64,000 nucleotides of DNA from Tetrapyrgos nigripes (GCA_013368315.1 JAACJM010000019.1:744001-808000), one strand, 5' to 3'; numbered from the stretch's first letter, positions 31,477 to 43,467 are shown. Program-made: numbers and translations. Notes: a model not told the origin generated them from the sequence alone.

Positions 31477-33329
31477 CTAATCAGAATCCAGATACATCAA
31501 TTCAAGCTTCTCATCGTCTTCTTCATTGTCTTCCTCAGGGATAGGAGCCTGGAAAGTATTGACGAGGTGGCGACAAAAAGCCCAAGGTTGGAAACGAGGC
31601 AGGAGTCTAGCAGCAGTGCTAGACCTTGAGGCAGGAGACCCCTCGCTCTCAACCATCGCCAAAGTGCGGATTTGATTTGAATGCACATACTGAGGGACAG
31701 GGATAGGAGGATTCGGAGGTGACTAAAGAAGAAAGATAAATACTTTAGTCACTAGTGTATAAGAGGAAGAAAAGACTTACTTGGATGTGGGAACTTGAAG
31801 CTCCCCCCTCTTGAGGCATGGGATGGGAGGGAGGGCCGATACAAACATTCTTGACGATGATGAAGGAGGCAAACAGGATGACCAAAAGTTGTAGGCTTAT
31901 TGTAATAACCAGGATTGTCGAACATGTGCTTGTTCAACCAGTCGAGCACAAAAGGGAGAACCTAACCCAGTAAGCATAAAGAAAGGAGAAAAACAAAGAC
32001 AAAAACTTACTCGGATTCGATTGCAAACTTGGTCTTCAGCCCAAGCCTGGACCTCGTTGTAGTTCCAAAGCCCCAGAGGAATCCCTGAACCTTGGGAGAG
32101 TAGAGCCCCCTGAACAGCAGGAAGGTTCAAGACCTCGGCACCATGGCTAGTAGCTGGATCCAGAGGTAGGCAGTAGCCAAGGGAGGGCAAGTCCATCTAC
32201 GAGATGGAGGCTGAGGAGACGGCACCTAGACAACCAAAATGAGTCCAAAAAGTAGGGAAAAAGTGAATAAAAACAAGACTTACCATGTCCTCCATCTCCG
32301 AATCTGGAAGGAAGAGAGAATCAGTGGGAGCAGTCACTAGCAGTGCTGGAAGAGGAGGCGAGGGATATCGGAGTTGAGACGAAGGAAGGCAGTATTAACA
32401 TGATGGAGGCTGGAAAACCCCCTAGAATGAACAATATACAAATTTGGGTTTGGGAGCCTCCAGCTAGTGGATAAGCCTCAGCAAAAAGTTCAAAAAGGAA
32501 AGGAGAAAAAGAGAGAACATACCTGTGAAGGGGCAGGACATATGACACGTGTCACATCCTGATCCTGGTCCTTGGCCTTTTTCTTGTTGGCTTTAGTGTG
32601 TTCTTCGGCTGTGGAAACAGACTTGCTTGTCAGATGTGAAAATTTAGAAATGCTAGGCTGGAAAAACAAGAGAGTTCAGTACTGAAAAGTACATAGAAAC
32701 GAAACAGCAGAAACTTATGAGTGATGCTGCAATCATGGTCTTGAGCTTTGTGAAGGGAGGCAGCTTGATTTTGAGGGAACTCGAGCTAGGGACACTAGCA
32801 AGTTCATCCAAGTACAGAGGCTTGTCCACCTGTAAATATAGATCATTAGGCACCCTGAGAAGGCAAAATAAGAAGGACTTACTAAATTATCTTGACGAGG
32901 CAGGACTTCCTCAAAGTCCCAGTTGGGTAAACAATCAATGATCATCAACCAGGAAAAATCCAACAATGGGTGTGAGTTTCAATTCTTGAGGTTGCACTTG
33001 GCTGGAAAAGTGGTGATGACCAGATTGAGGGCCATCACGACCACGTTCAGCATCCAGGGAGGAAAATTGTCAGGATAAGTATGTACGGAATGCCAAGTCA
33101 AGGTGAATACGAATGAGAGAAAAAGGAAAAATTGAAGGACGCACAATCAAAGGAATCCTGGTCACAACAAAATTCAGATCGTCGTTACTCAGGCTTTGAC
33201 GACTAACCTGAGCCCAACAATACACACTTTCATACTGATCATGTAATTCCAGTAACTGCAAGGATTGAGGCAATGAGGATGGAAGGAGGAGTCATGAATG
33301 GGCTTCAGCATGGTTGATCTGGGAGGCAT
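31477..33329 (-). pseudogene. antisense gene 2 family, copy 2 (unknown function)
   Basis: A minus-strand spliced gene with at least four introns (for example 32885-32833, 32715-32660 and 31780-31724). From the ATG at 33329 it reads MPPRSTMLKPIHD; the conserved part (LQLLELHDQYESV, then DNFPPWMLNVVVMALNLVITTFP and LDFSWLMIIDCLPNWDF) lies in another frame, as in copy 1. Later exons are basic (KANKKKAKDQDQD) and carry the segments EVQAWAEDQVCNRI and LDWLNKHMFDNPGYYNKP. The end is acidic (EEDNEEDDEKLEL). The C-terminal half does not resemble copy 1. It is probably frame-broken. It lies among family A fragments, which supports association with that family. Confidence 0.5.
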
Positions 33330-33792
33330 AGCAATGGGACAACAAAGTGGAGAAGAGTGGTTGACGATGAAGGAGAAGGCAAGAATGGGGACTTAGAAAA
33401 ATTTCAAGTCGAAAAAGCTTTTACCTACTTCGCTATAATCATGCTAGGGTATGGCCAACAGCACCCTGACCCGCAAGCCTCAAATGGGGCACTGGTCTTT
33501 CACAATGTCCCTGACCAGAAAATCCAATCAGAACTGGGACCCACAACTCAAGAAAAGCTAGATTAGCTATTCAGGGTAATCCTGAATATATAGTTTGATG
33601 GCTGGAAAGTGAATGATTTGTATGAATGGACATGATTGCAGGCTTCTTTTCCAGAAAACATATGAAACAATGATCAAACAAAGAAGTCGGCCTGGAATGG
33701 ACCGTGCGCTAAGCTGAAATGTACCCAGAGCTCAAAGCGAGTTAGTCTAGCTGCTATAACAATCTTCTTGTCTCTTTCCTCTGGTCTGTGTT

Positions 33793-34350
33793 TCAAGAAT
33801 TGTTCCACTGAGTCTCTATGTACAATTGCATTTGGTGGTAATCTGCCTCCATTGCAGGCTGCTCTAGATCTTCTAAGGTGAAATATAATTCCTCTTCAGA
33901 TTCTAAATTTCCTCCTACAACGGCTTGTTTATGGGTTTGAACAGGCTTTTTCCATACTCTAGGTTTCACATTCAAGATGTTCAACCTTCTTTTCAACAAT
34001 CTTTTTACTGCTGGCGCAATCACTGCTACTTCCATCATTTGTAAGGAAATTTTTCCTCACATGATCTTGTCCACCACTCTTCAACACCAGTTAACAACAT
34101 TGGTTCCCTTGAGTCCAATACACCTTCTAAGAAAGGATGCATCTTTTTTTCTCCTTGGAAGACTTTTCAGATACATTGGAACCAGCCAATTTTTCCTGTC
34201 AAATGGTCTACTGCCAATACTTTCTTCTGTGCTTGAACTCTTTTCTGGCAGTGAATCCATTGCCTCTGAGCCTTCATCATTTCTTTTCTGCAGAGGGACA
34301 TAAGTTCCTTTCTTTTCTCTCCTCTTCAGAATTGTAGGTACTTCTACCAC
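33793..34350 (-). pseudogene. family A gag-pol linker/protease region
   Basis: Minus-strand ORFs read TYVPLQKRNDEGSEAMDSL and, after a frame change, LQMMEVAVIAPAVKRLLKRRL with KPRVWKKPVQ. Between zinc knuckle and protease, fungal gypsy elements carry such basic linkers. No DSG motif is visible. Confidence 0.45.
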
Positions 34351-34450
34351 TGGCTTTAATCAAGTAGCTTTATCCTCAAGGGCCTTTTCTTTTAGGTTAC
34401 AAACTGTGATGCTGTATCATCATCTTGCCTGGGCCCTATCCTTGGAGCTC

Positions 34451-36179
34451 TTAATTTCCCAACACTAGGTGTTCCAATGATTTTCTAATGAGACCCATCT
34501 CATCTTTTCTCTGTGACTCTGCCATTTCCTGTTTTTCTTCTAGATCACGATGACGTTGATCTAGTGAAGACATCATGGTGTTTATCTTCCCCATGAAGGT
34601 ACTGAAATTGGCAGGTGTTTCCCCATAAGTGTCTTCCATATCTTCTATGAAAGCAAACATTACTTTCTTCTTATCCCAACCCTTCTCTTTAGTGATCTTT
34701 TCAATCTTTTGAGCCTTTGATTCAGTCTCTCCTTCAAAGCTCTGAGAGACAAAGCTGCCATCTCTAAGGCATACTTTTTCTTGTTCATTTCTGATGAGCC
34801 ACTTCTTATCAAAGTACTCTTGTTGAATGTCACAATCTGGTGCCATATGATCTGGGCTATCACAGAACATTTCCTTCTGCTAGTTGCCTGATTCAAGTTC
34901 CACCCTAAACATGGTTAGAGAATACCCTCAATTGTTATTGAAACTCCCACTGTTAGAGTTAGGCCTAGATCTGCCAGTTTGTTGATTCATCATTAACTTA
35001 GCTAAGCTAGCTAAGATCATAGTATTCTGATTGATCTTCTGGGCCAAGTCTTTTACCCTTCCATTATTGACATTGTTAGAGGCTGCCATTCTCATCATCC
35101 ATTCATCTGGGGAACTTTCTTTTTTAACTGGGATTCAATAATCCTTTCTCTTACCGGTTTACCAGTAGAAGTTTTGCCAGTGTTCAGACTGACCCCAAGA
35201 CTCATCAATGCTGCTACATGATTATTACAAGCGCTTTTAGTAGCAGGAACAGATCCTCTACATTGTCTACTTCATTATCTATTTCCAGTAAGAAAGAGAT
35301 CATAGCTCTCTGCAATTCTACGTCCAGTGCACTCATGAAGTATTCTACAGCTTGTTGATTGGAAATCATAACCCATTCCTTCTATACACCAAAAGATGTT
35401 CTCACTGTAGGATTGTAATCCCTTCATTTCTGGTGGCTATTGCTTTTAGCTTGTTAATGCTTCCATTAACACCACCCACTGATTCTAGATAACACTTCCT
35501 CAGCTTTTTCTTGAAAGCATCCCAACTTGGACCAGCTTCAATAGCATCCTCCTCATGACATCAGCAGGTCTTATACTCCATATACTTCATCACCAGAAGG
35601 ATCTTTGACTGTTCTAAATCTATAGACAAGTCTTAACAGAGTTCTTTTATCTCATCAAAGTATTGTTCTAAGTTCTCCAAGGTGCCATCTTTTTGGCTTT
35701 TGGTAGCTTATCATTTTGTGTAGCTCTCAAAGCTTTTGGGCTTACTTCAAGCCCAGGAATGCTTGTTTTAACTCGTTCATCTGCCATTGTTTCTGTTCTA
35801 GATATGCTAGATGTTTGTTGTGGTTTGAAAAGATTCTCGAAAGGTATCTCAAGTTCTTCATCTAAAGGTGAGAGTAATGATGATTCAATTGATGGAACTC
35901 TATTGGTGCCAGTTGAAGTAGATGTTTCCTCTATTTTTTCTGTGGTTTCAGAAGTCTGAGAAGCTTTCTTCTTCTTAGGTTTACTGCTAGTTCTCTTTTT
36001 AGTGACTGTTCTCTTTTGTTCTCTCTCCTAAGGTTTGAGAGGGTATGGATTGTAGGAAGCCTTGAACTTGAAGGCTCGCTAGTAGTAGTCTCTCTTTGTC
36101 TAGGGGGTTTTCTAGTAGAAGGGGCTTCCTTCCAATAGGCGCTGTCTTGGTGATCGTTAAGACCTTTTATCTTTGACAA
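34451..36179 (-). pseudogene. family A gag (frameshifted)
   Basis: Sense minus strand. A Ser/Arg-rich start (SSSRLPTIHTLSNLRRENKRE) leads to DGTLENLEQYFDEIKELC near 35680 and AGPSWDAFKKKLRKCYLES near 35500, the gag core. The zinc-knuckle remnant FCDSPDHMAPDC (34870-34840) lacks the first Cys, which reads Glu. A coiled-coil-like tail (LDQRHRDLEEKQEMAESQRKD) follows. Many stops and frame changes. It lies downstream, in sense, of the family A LTR fragment at 36250-36740. Confidence 0.65.
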
Positions 36180-36249
36180 CTTTTTGAAAGAGCTAGTAGC
36201 TCAAGTGTTCTTATAGTAGAAATGAACTGAATCGAACACCCTCATGGTG

Positions 36250-36740
36250 TGGGCTCCAGTATAATAGGTGTCTTTTGTGTAAGTGTAGAACAAACACAAA
36301 CTTAAAGACTTTTATACAAATTTGTAAAGTGTGAGCATTCCAAGTAGTCAGAATACTCAAGGACTTTTGGGGGTTTTGGTAGGTTTTTGCATGAATGCAC
36401 ACAAGTTCAACACACACAAAGACTATAACAAGTTCACAAAGGTATAGCCAACAGTTTCAATTCACAATTTGTAGGCCCAAATGCCTTATAACCAGTTTCA
36501 CAAGTCTGAGGACACATACAAAAGAGTAACATACAAAACCAACAAATTTGATTTAACACTATTGATCCACACACTATGTTTATACTCTATGTGAGTGAGG
36601 TAAATTTGGTAGAAGCGTAGTCTGTGTTTCGCAGTCTCTACAGCTAGCTAATTGAATTTGGTGGTAAACAAGATGTAGAAGATCTGGAAGAGGAATCTGA
36701 AGACAAGTTAGCTCAGTCTAACTTGGATACTAGCTAAAGC
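36250..36740 (-). repeat. family A LTR fragment (U5 end)
   Basis: The reverse complement matches 19600-19960: GAGACTGCGAAACACAGACT, then CATAGAGTATAAACATA and TTGTTGGTTTTGT blocks. It is cut on the right by the Ngaro-like element. Confidence 0.6.
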
Positions 36741-36768
36741 AAAGAAAAATCTCCCCTTTCCACAGTGG

Positions 36769-38790
36769 GTGGCATTTGTTGAACACAAGCAATTGACTTG
36801 TATAGACATGAAACATTACCAACACTGTGAAAAGGAGGAGCCAAAGACAGCACTCCCTGCCTTGATCTCCTCTCTGCCAAACGACAAGCTCATAACCGCT
36901 GAGAGAGTGCTTAAAGCACAGTTGGGAACACAGACTTTGGCTGGTACAAAACGTCCATTAGACTCCACTTCCTCTACATCTACTCCTCGCTTTAAACGAG
37001 GTTATGTATGGTCTTCTACATCTTCTGCCAGTGATATCACTCCACCGAGTATTTTGTCCACTTACTCTGCTCCTCCATTGCCTTCACCACCTGAGTCTCT
37101 GCTAAACAATGTCACCATCCAATCCACTCTCCATGCCTTGAAGGATTACATTCAGGTCACTACTCCTTTCAATATCGACCGTCTTGAACTCCTTCTCACC
37201 TCACATCCTAATCGTCCATTTGTTGACTCTGTCATTCGTTCACTGCATGAAGGCTTCTGGCCTTTCTATGAGGCAGAGTGGAAGGAGGAGCTGTCCCAGC
37301 ATGACATGGAAAATTACTCCACTGAACCTGATGACTTGGAGGCTATTTGTGCTCATCATGACAAGGAGGTAGCTGCTGGTTGCTGGTCTTCTGCACTTCC
37401 AGAGGACTTTCAGCTTCTTCCTGGCATGAAGGTCTCTCCCATGTTTGTTGTATGGCAGAAAGGCAAACCCCGTGTCATCACAGACCATACAGGTTCAGGC
37501 CTTAATGCTGACATTCCCAAAGAGGAGGGGAAGGTCAAGTACAATGACATGCATACTTTTGGACAAGTGCTGAACGATGTCCTCAAAGATCATCCTGATG
37601 AGGACATTGTTCTCTTCAAGAGTGATGTTGCTAAAGCTTTCCTCAACCTCCCTGGCCATCCCTTGTGGCAGATTCATCAGGTTGTCAAGGTTGATGGTCG
37701 CTTTCACATTGTACGTCGCTTAGTCTTTGGGACATGTACTTCACCACGTTGTTGGTGCTCCTTGTCCAGTCTGCTTTGTTGGTTTGGTGTTGTCAAACTA
37801 GGCATTGCAGGCCTCCAGGTATACATGGATGACTTCTATGGTTGGGACTTCAAGCGCAATCTGGTGTCTTATCATGGAAAGATGCGTCCTCATCGTCAGG
37901 TTGAACTTCTGGTGTTTTGGGAGAGCATCAGTTGTCCATTTGATGATGAAAAACAACTGGATGGTCCACGACTCAAGATCATTGAATTTTGGGTTGATGC
38001 TGTCAAAGGTTCCATCTCTCTTACCTCTGAGTCCATCCAAGCCCTTGTCTCTGATATTGAGACCTTCCTTTCCACACCTAATCGTAAGCCTGCTCTTCAC
38101 AATTGGCAGCGCTTGACTGGTTCTCTGAATTGGTCTCTCAATGTCTTACCATGGGCATGTCCTGCACTTACAGAAATGTATTGCAAGGTGAGTGGCAAGA
38201 CCCACCAATATGCAGGTATCCCTGTTAATGGTGAAGTCCATTGTGATCTGGTATGGTTCTCTACCATATTTCAAACTGCTATTGGTGTCCGATTTGTGGA
38301 TGCACAGGCCTGGGATGATGGGGAAGCTGACTTTGTGGGTTGGACAGATGCAAGCAACTCTGGGCTTGCCTTTGTGTATGCTGGCAATGGTCTAGTTTAT
38401 CAGCTCACTCCAAATCCAAAGGGTGTTGTAGACATCTTCTTCTGTGAGCTCCTTGCCATCTTCTGTCTCCTGCACCATGTTGCTTCATTTCCCTCTCCTC
38501 CTCGCCATCTGTTGGTGTACTCAGACAGTCTTAACTCTGTTGAAGTGTTAAACTCTCTCGGTGCCTCAGAGTCTTCCCACAACTCCATCCTCCTTGCAAT
38601 TGCAGACATTGTCTTGAAGACAGGCATCGATTTGCGAGTCTGCCACATTCCTGGCAGGGACAACATCCGAGCAGACTTGCTCTCTCGTCTTCTCTTTGGC
38701 AACTACAAGCATCAATTCCCTTCTGACCGCGTCCGCACATTTGAGCCACCTTGTGAGCTCTTGCCGACGCGATGGAGGGAGTGCTTTTAG
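36769..38790 (+). CDS. Ngaro-like reverse transcriptase with RNase H
   Basis: An open frame of 673 residues. An N-terminal Ser/Pro-rich part (to about residue 110) may be a gag remnant. RT runs roughly from residue 225 to 380: PMFVVWQKGKPRVITDHT, then VLFKSDVAKAFLNLP (first catalytic Asp) and LQVYMDDFYG (YMDD box, about 37826). Connection and RNase H have FVGWTDASNSGLAFVY (about 38333), ELLAIFCLLHH and VYSDSLNSVEVLNSL, ending CHIPGRDNIRADLLSRL. These are the hallmarks of YR retroelements. It overlaps the recombinase frame by 19 nt. It looks intact and could have been active until recently. The start codon choice is the first ATG. Confidence 0.85.
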   Translation: MAFVEHKQLTCIDMKHYQHCEKEEPKTALPALISSLPNDKLITAERVLKAQLGTQTLAGTKRPLDSTSSTSTPRFKRGYVWSSTSSASDITPPSILSTYSAPPLPSPPESLLNNVTIQSTLHALKDYIQVTTPFNIDRLELLLTSHPNRPFVDSVIRSLHEGFWPFYEAEWKEELSQHDMENYSTEPDDLEAICAHHDKEVAAGCWSSALPEDFQLLPGMKVSPMFVVWQKGKPRVITDHTGSGLNADIPKEEGKVKYNDMHTFGQVLNDVLKDHPDEDIVLFKSDVAKAFLNLPGHPLWQIHQVVKVDGRFHIVRRLVFGTCTSPRCWCSLSSLLCWFGVVKLGIAGLQVYMDDFYGWDFKRNLVSYHGKMRPHRQVELLVFWESISCPFDDEKQLDGPRLKIIEFWVDAVKGSISLTSESIQALVSDIETFLSTPNRKPALHNWQRLTGSLNWSLNVLPWACPALTEMYCKVSGKTHQYAGIPVNGEVHCDLVWFSTIFQTAIGVRFVDAQAWDDGEADFVGWTDASNSGLAFVYAGNGLVYQLTPNPKGVVDIFFCELLAIFCLLHHVASFPSPPRHLLVYSDSLNSVEVLNSLGASESSHNSILLAIADIVLKTGIDLRVCHIPGRDNIRADLLSRLLFGNYKHQFPSDRVRTFEPPCELLPTRWRECF

Positions 38791-39775
38791 ATGCCTTGGA
38801 TGGACAGACTAGTCAGAATGGCAAGTCTGTCTGCCCTCCAATGGACTTGAAGGAGTTGGATGCCCTGGTTCATTTCTTACAGGTTCACTCTATTGAGGAA
38901 TCTACCAAGTCCAACTATGCCACTGGTGCCCATGACTACATTTGCTTTTGCACTAGTCACAACCTCCCTCTTGATCCTACTCTGTCCACTTTGTCATGCT
39001 ATGTGGCATTCACATCCCGTCATATTGCTTCAGCTCCCAAATACCTCACTGGAGCTTGTCATTATCTCAAAGACATTTATCCTTACTTTGATGAGTCCCG
39101 CTCCTCACCCCTTGTACCATTCGTGGCTCCAAAAAGGTTCGTGGTGATGCTATTCACCACAAGCCACCTCTCCTTACCTCCCACATCCAAAGTTTTGTTG
39201 ACAAAGCAAAACAAACCCAGCATTACGATGACCTCCTCTTTGCCACAATCATTGCCTGTGCTTTCTATGCCTGCCATCACACTGGTGAGCTTGTGATGCC
39301 AAATAGTAAAGCACTACGTGATTGACGCAAGGTCATTAAGCGTTCATCCCTACGCTTTGAGGATAGTCATGCTGCATACCATCTTCCTTATCACAAAGCT
39401 GATCCTTTCTACTGTGGAACAGACATTCTGTTGACATCTCAAACAGTTGGCAACCCTGTTCAGCTCCTACAGGACTATGCTGATGCTAGAGATCGTCTTT
39501 ATGGTGCTAGAGCTGCTCTCTTTATCCGTGAAGATGGTAGCCTTCCTACGAGAGCTTGGTTTGATTCCAAGTTCTTTGCAGTAGTTGGTAAGGAGTTTGG
39601 TGGTCATTCAGCCCGTGCTGGAGGTGCCACCTTCTATGCTGGTCTTGGACTCTCTGAGTCAATCATTCAAGCTCTTGGACGATGGTCTTCTACTGCCTGA
39701 AAGATCTACATCCGGGACAATCCTTCTGTCCGTGCTGAACAACAACTTGCTCAGCTCCGTTTACACCAACGCTAG
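38772..39775 (+). pseudogene. Ngaro-like tyrosine recombinase (frameshifted)
   Basis: The N-terminal SAM-like domain (KELDALVHFLQVHSIEESTKSNY, CYVAFTSRHIASAPKYLTGA) is in frame from 38772. The frame changes near 39115, and the catalytic domain continues to 39775. Catalytic regions read FYACHHTGELV, where an Arg is expected just before the TGEL block but His is present, then GGHSARAGGAT (H-x-x-R), GRWSS, and the nucleophile Tyr in KIYIRDNP. TGA codons interrupt LRD-stop-RKV (39322) and STA-stop-KIY (39698). The enzyme would insert circular cDNA without target duplication; this copy is dead. Confidence 0.8.
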
Positions 39776-39930
39776 ATGTGCCGCCACTTCTTAACTGTGT
39801 ATGTTTCCATATGATCCTTTTTAATTTGCTCTTTTTTGTTTTTCCTCTATATTCTCCTTTATCTTCTACTTGCGTCTTGATTCTCCTTTTCTTTCACCTC
39901 CATCCTCCCCTCAACAACATTCATTAGCCA

Positions 39931-40011
39931 TAGCGCTACTCAATCCACAGAATGTATTTGGGCTTCAGCCTGCGTTGTGGCTAATCCTCCTTGAGTGATG
40001 AGCAGCAGAGG
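39931..40011 (+). repeat. Ngaro B1 direct repeat
   Basis: 81 bp from TAGCGCTACTCAATC to GAGCAGCAGAGG; about six differences from 41166-41246. Confidence 0.8.
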
Positions 40012-41165
40012 TCGACATGAATGCGGATTCCAACGGTAGGGAGCATTTTTGAAGGTCTCTGCAATAACCAGATAACTAGCAATAACTTGGGGACCACATC
40101 TCCAAGTTATTGCTAATGTTCTCCTTTTGCCAAATTGCACTTCATCTTTGATTTCTTCACTGTTCATTTCCTACTTGTACCGTACGCTTCTCCTGTTCAA
40201 ATAACATTGTTTACATTGCCTCCAAGCCTTCAACAGCGCTGGGGGTCCATACACCTCCATATGGTGCATCTACATACATGTTTTCTTAAAAGTTCTAACT
40301 CTTTGAGTTGAGACTTTTAGTGTACACTTGTGCATTGCGATCGCTATACTTACCCGTTTGACCTGCTACTTCTACAAAGCCTTTCGTACGTTATTATCTA
40401 TCTCCCGTTTCATTTTTGGCCAAATCGGTTAATATCTGCCTTCGCAATGTTCACTTTAAGTTACAGATCTCTTTTGATCAGTTATCTCCTTTCATGACTT
40501 TACTCCATTCTGCATTCCCTTTGACATACCTTTTATATCCAAGTGTCTAGACTGCATCTGGTGCATTCTCTCCGCTTCCTGCGCTTCCTGTGATCCAGTC
40601 TGCCCTGGTCCAGGCTAGATCTCACCCAGTCATCAGATCTGATAAATCCATCAGGAGGTGCCACATGTGTGAGCAGAGGCCTGTTGATGGGCGAAGTTTT
40701 GATGATCTGATTGCTGCTTGCTTTCTCCCTTCATCTCCTACCTCTTCCCCACAAGAAAGCAAGTTTGGTGAGCACATCTAGTGTGCTTTTTGGTGGTTTA
40801 GACTGTTCTAACCACTGCCACTCCAGTCTGCAGTCACAGTACAGTGCACAGCTCCCTTCTATCTCACTCTGTGTACACTGTAGCTGGTAAGCTTCGCTTC
40901 TACAGTCTGTTTAAGCGTTGCTAACACTCCTAGAGCGTACAGATATCAGTCAGACACTTCACTACTCTGTCCTAGTGTGTTTGTGGGTTGGATATCTCGC
41001 TCCCAGTGCGTTATCAACGCAGTTACATCCTTCTACAGCTGTACTAACACTCCCCTTTGGATCTCTCTTGTAGATCCAGCCAGTAGGACGCACTTTTTGG
41101 CACCCACCCTCCTCTCCCACTGTTCTTATGTACTTAAGTTAAACACATAGTCAGTACATCTGTAT
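40012..41165. other. Ngaro interval between B1 and B2 (expected A2 repeat)
   Basis: Non-coding, about 1.15 kb. In Ngaro elements the A2 repeat lies here, but no matching A1 is seen upstream of 36769. Confidence 0.4.
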
Positions 41166-41246
41166 TAGCGCTACTCAATCTGCAGAATGTATCTGGGCTT
41201 CGGCCCGCGTTGTGGCTAATCCTCCTTGAGTGATGAGCAGCAGAGG
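41166..41246 (+). repeat. Ngaro B2 direct repeat
   Basis: Same orientation and length as B1. Marks the likely right end of the element. Confidence 0.8.
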
Positions 41247-41328
41247 CTGCAAATCAAAACAATCTGGACAGTGTATATACAAGTACTCTAAGACCCCAGA
41301 CACTATCTAAGACCCCTGGTACCTAGCT

Positions 41329-41392
41329 GACTGATGCACTGATTAATGTGCTGACTGATGTGCTGACTGATATGCTGACTGATGCAAGTAAT
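41329..41392 (+). repeat. short tandem repeat (GCTGACTGATGT)n
   Basis: Four imperfect 15-16-bp units containing CTGACTGAT. Confidence 0.75.
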
Positions 41393-41519
41393 TTAGCCAG
41401 ATGGGTAAATGACATACTACTGATGACAAAGTAATTCAGTAGATGGATAAACTGGCTCATATGGATAAAAGGATAAACTGCTCATCATGATGTGATGCCA
41501 ATCACATTAATGAGTAAGG

Positions 41520-41553
41520 CAGTTACAAAAGGGACATGTCCCTTTTGTAACTG
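41520..41553. repeat. perfect 34-bp palindrome
   Basis: Arm CAGTTACAAAAGGGACA is followed directly by its exact reverse complement, with no spacer. The centre reads GGGACATGTCCC. Confidence 0.85.
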
Positions 41554-43100
41554 ACTACCTAAGCAAGGATTCTAGAATGCAAGTCTGGAATGATGGATTA
41601 TCAAGCCATATAAGGCTAATCAGTCATATAATAATTACATGGCACAGAGAATATATAAACAAGTAATCCTTCAGGCAGACACTGTAATGACTCGAGGTAG
41701 TCCATGGATGACCAGTTATCTGCATCTAGAGTACAGTTGACCAGTTTGGACTGCACAAACCCTGTTAACTCTGACTGTGCACCAACAATGTTATGGGTTT
41801 GTTCTGAAGGAAGGTGTTCCAGAGTCAACCAATGAAAGCATAGGAATTCTTGCTCTTTACAGGAGGTACTTTCCAGTTCTGGTGATTAGCTTGGTTGAAA
41901 TTTAGGAGGGCTCTGAACTGTGTGTTTGTGAAAGTTTGTTGAAGGAGTAGTCATTGGAGGGAGAGTAGAATGACAATGTAGACTTTCACACAGATCCCTT
42001 GAGCAGATTGAAAGGACACACTGTCACTTTAGGTTGTCTCATCTTGTGAATCTTTTCCCACATCCAAGAGCTGGACATTCATACCTCTGCTGATATTCTG
42101 CATGAGAGGAGGAATTTCCTGACACTGAAGTCAGTCTCTGTGAGCAATGGTTTTTTGACATGACACTTCAGAAGATATCCTTGCAGTTTCTGAAGCCTTT
42201 GCTACACCTGTGGCCTGTGTCAAATACATGAGTTACTGGTTTATGGGCCATTCTAGGTTGTCAAATGGAGGCAAGTCTGATCTGAATGGAAGAGAAAGAC
42301 AAGAAGAGAAAGCACACTCTGGCAGAGTTTCAAAAAAGTAGCCTTCTGTGACTCCTGCATGCCATTTTTTCTGTCTTTTGGTCTCCAGAATGTGTTGCAG
42401 AATGATGGTTACTGCATAGGTGAGTTGCTGCTTCTCTTTCTTCCATTTTCTGTCTGACCTATATCATCGTATCAGGTGTCGTTGACCTCTGGGCCTTTTC
42501 AGACTCTGTGTTTCCACATTATAAGATGCAACTGCAGAGCAGTGGAACTTTTATTGCAGTTAGAGGCTACAGTGTTACAGGAAGTAACTGAGATGCTGCT
42601 GACAGCGTGTTTGAGTACTACTGCTAGTAATATCATGCATATGAGAGTATCAGAGATAGACTCAGAAGGATGCTGAACTGCCCCCCTTAAAAACCCTGGC
42701 AGGGACACTGAGACCTCAGTGAATTCTTAAGGGACATTGTTCTGCCACATATTGAAGAATGCCAACACCTCTATATCTGATTTCCACTAGTGTGCTGGCT
42801 ACCTTCCCTATGACCCCTGACCTTAAAAGACAGTTGTGTCGGGACTTGAGTTACAGACAAGATGCATGAGCACCAGTGCAGCAGCCATGAAAACAGCCAT
42901 GAAGTTGGTATGGCCAGCAAGATTGAAGGGTCCAACCCTGACTGAGTACTCTTGTAGTTGCTGAATAGTAGTAGGGATAGCAGCAGGCACAGAGAGTGTG
43001 AGTATGGAAAGTGTTGGGGCAGAAGTGTTCAGTCACCACAGGGATTGCAGCAGCTGTGGGAGTAGGAACTGTCAAGGTTGTTGATACACTCAAATAAACC
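41554..43100. other. unassigned non-coding sequence
   Basis: Only short unconvincing ORFs. It may include internal sequence of a minus-strand family B copy next to its LTR. Confidence 0.4.
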
Positions 43101-43467
43101 ACCCAAGTCACTCAAAAGACAAGAACAGATAGTAGATTTGAAGTAGAGATAAAGGGGAATGAGTTAGCTGACTAGGCTCAACACTGTGTAGACTGATGTA
43201 CAGAGTGGAGATGAAGTGAACGAACTAGGAAATCAGTTACAAAGAAAGTTTAAGGAAATAGAACAAAGATGAGAACAATAAATCAAATATGGATAGATAT
43301 AGGTACCAAATCATAGAGAAGTGATTGACAGAAGTTATAGGGTTCGTTAAGTATGAATCTGAGTATAAATTAACAAGGAAAAGCAATAGATGAATGATGA
43401 AGGAATTCTAGGTTTAGTGATGAGTTAAAGAAAGAAGGAGGGCAAAGAACTGTAGCAGTTCATGACA
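43100..43467 (-). repeat. LTR of gypsy family B, minus orientation
   Basis: The reverse complement from TGTCATGAACTGCTACAG matches 29601-29960 in order. It abuts a family A LTR fragment (43480-43530). Confidence 0.6.

Larger units (their letters stand above)
36750..41246 (+). mobile_element. Ngaro-like tyrosine-recombinase retrotransposon
   Basis: It encodes RT plus RNase H followed by a tyrosine recombinase instead of an integrase, and has no LTRs. Two 81-bp direct repeats lie downstream (39931-40011, 41166-41246), like the B1-A2-B2 arrangement of Ngaro elements. The left A1 repeat and gag are not seen, so the left end is probably truncated. No DIRS-type methyltransferase is seen. Confidence 0.75.

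Noticed and set aside
41329..41392. CRISPR-like array
   Set aside because: Units are 15-16 bp with no unique spacers, and this is a eukaryotic window; it is a simple tandem repeat.
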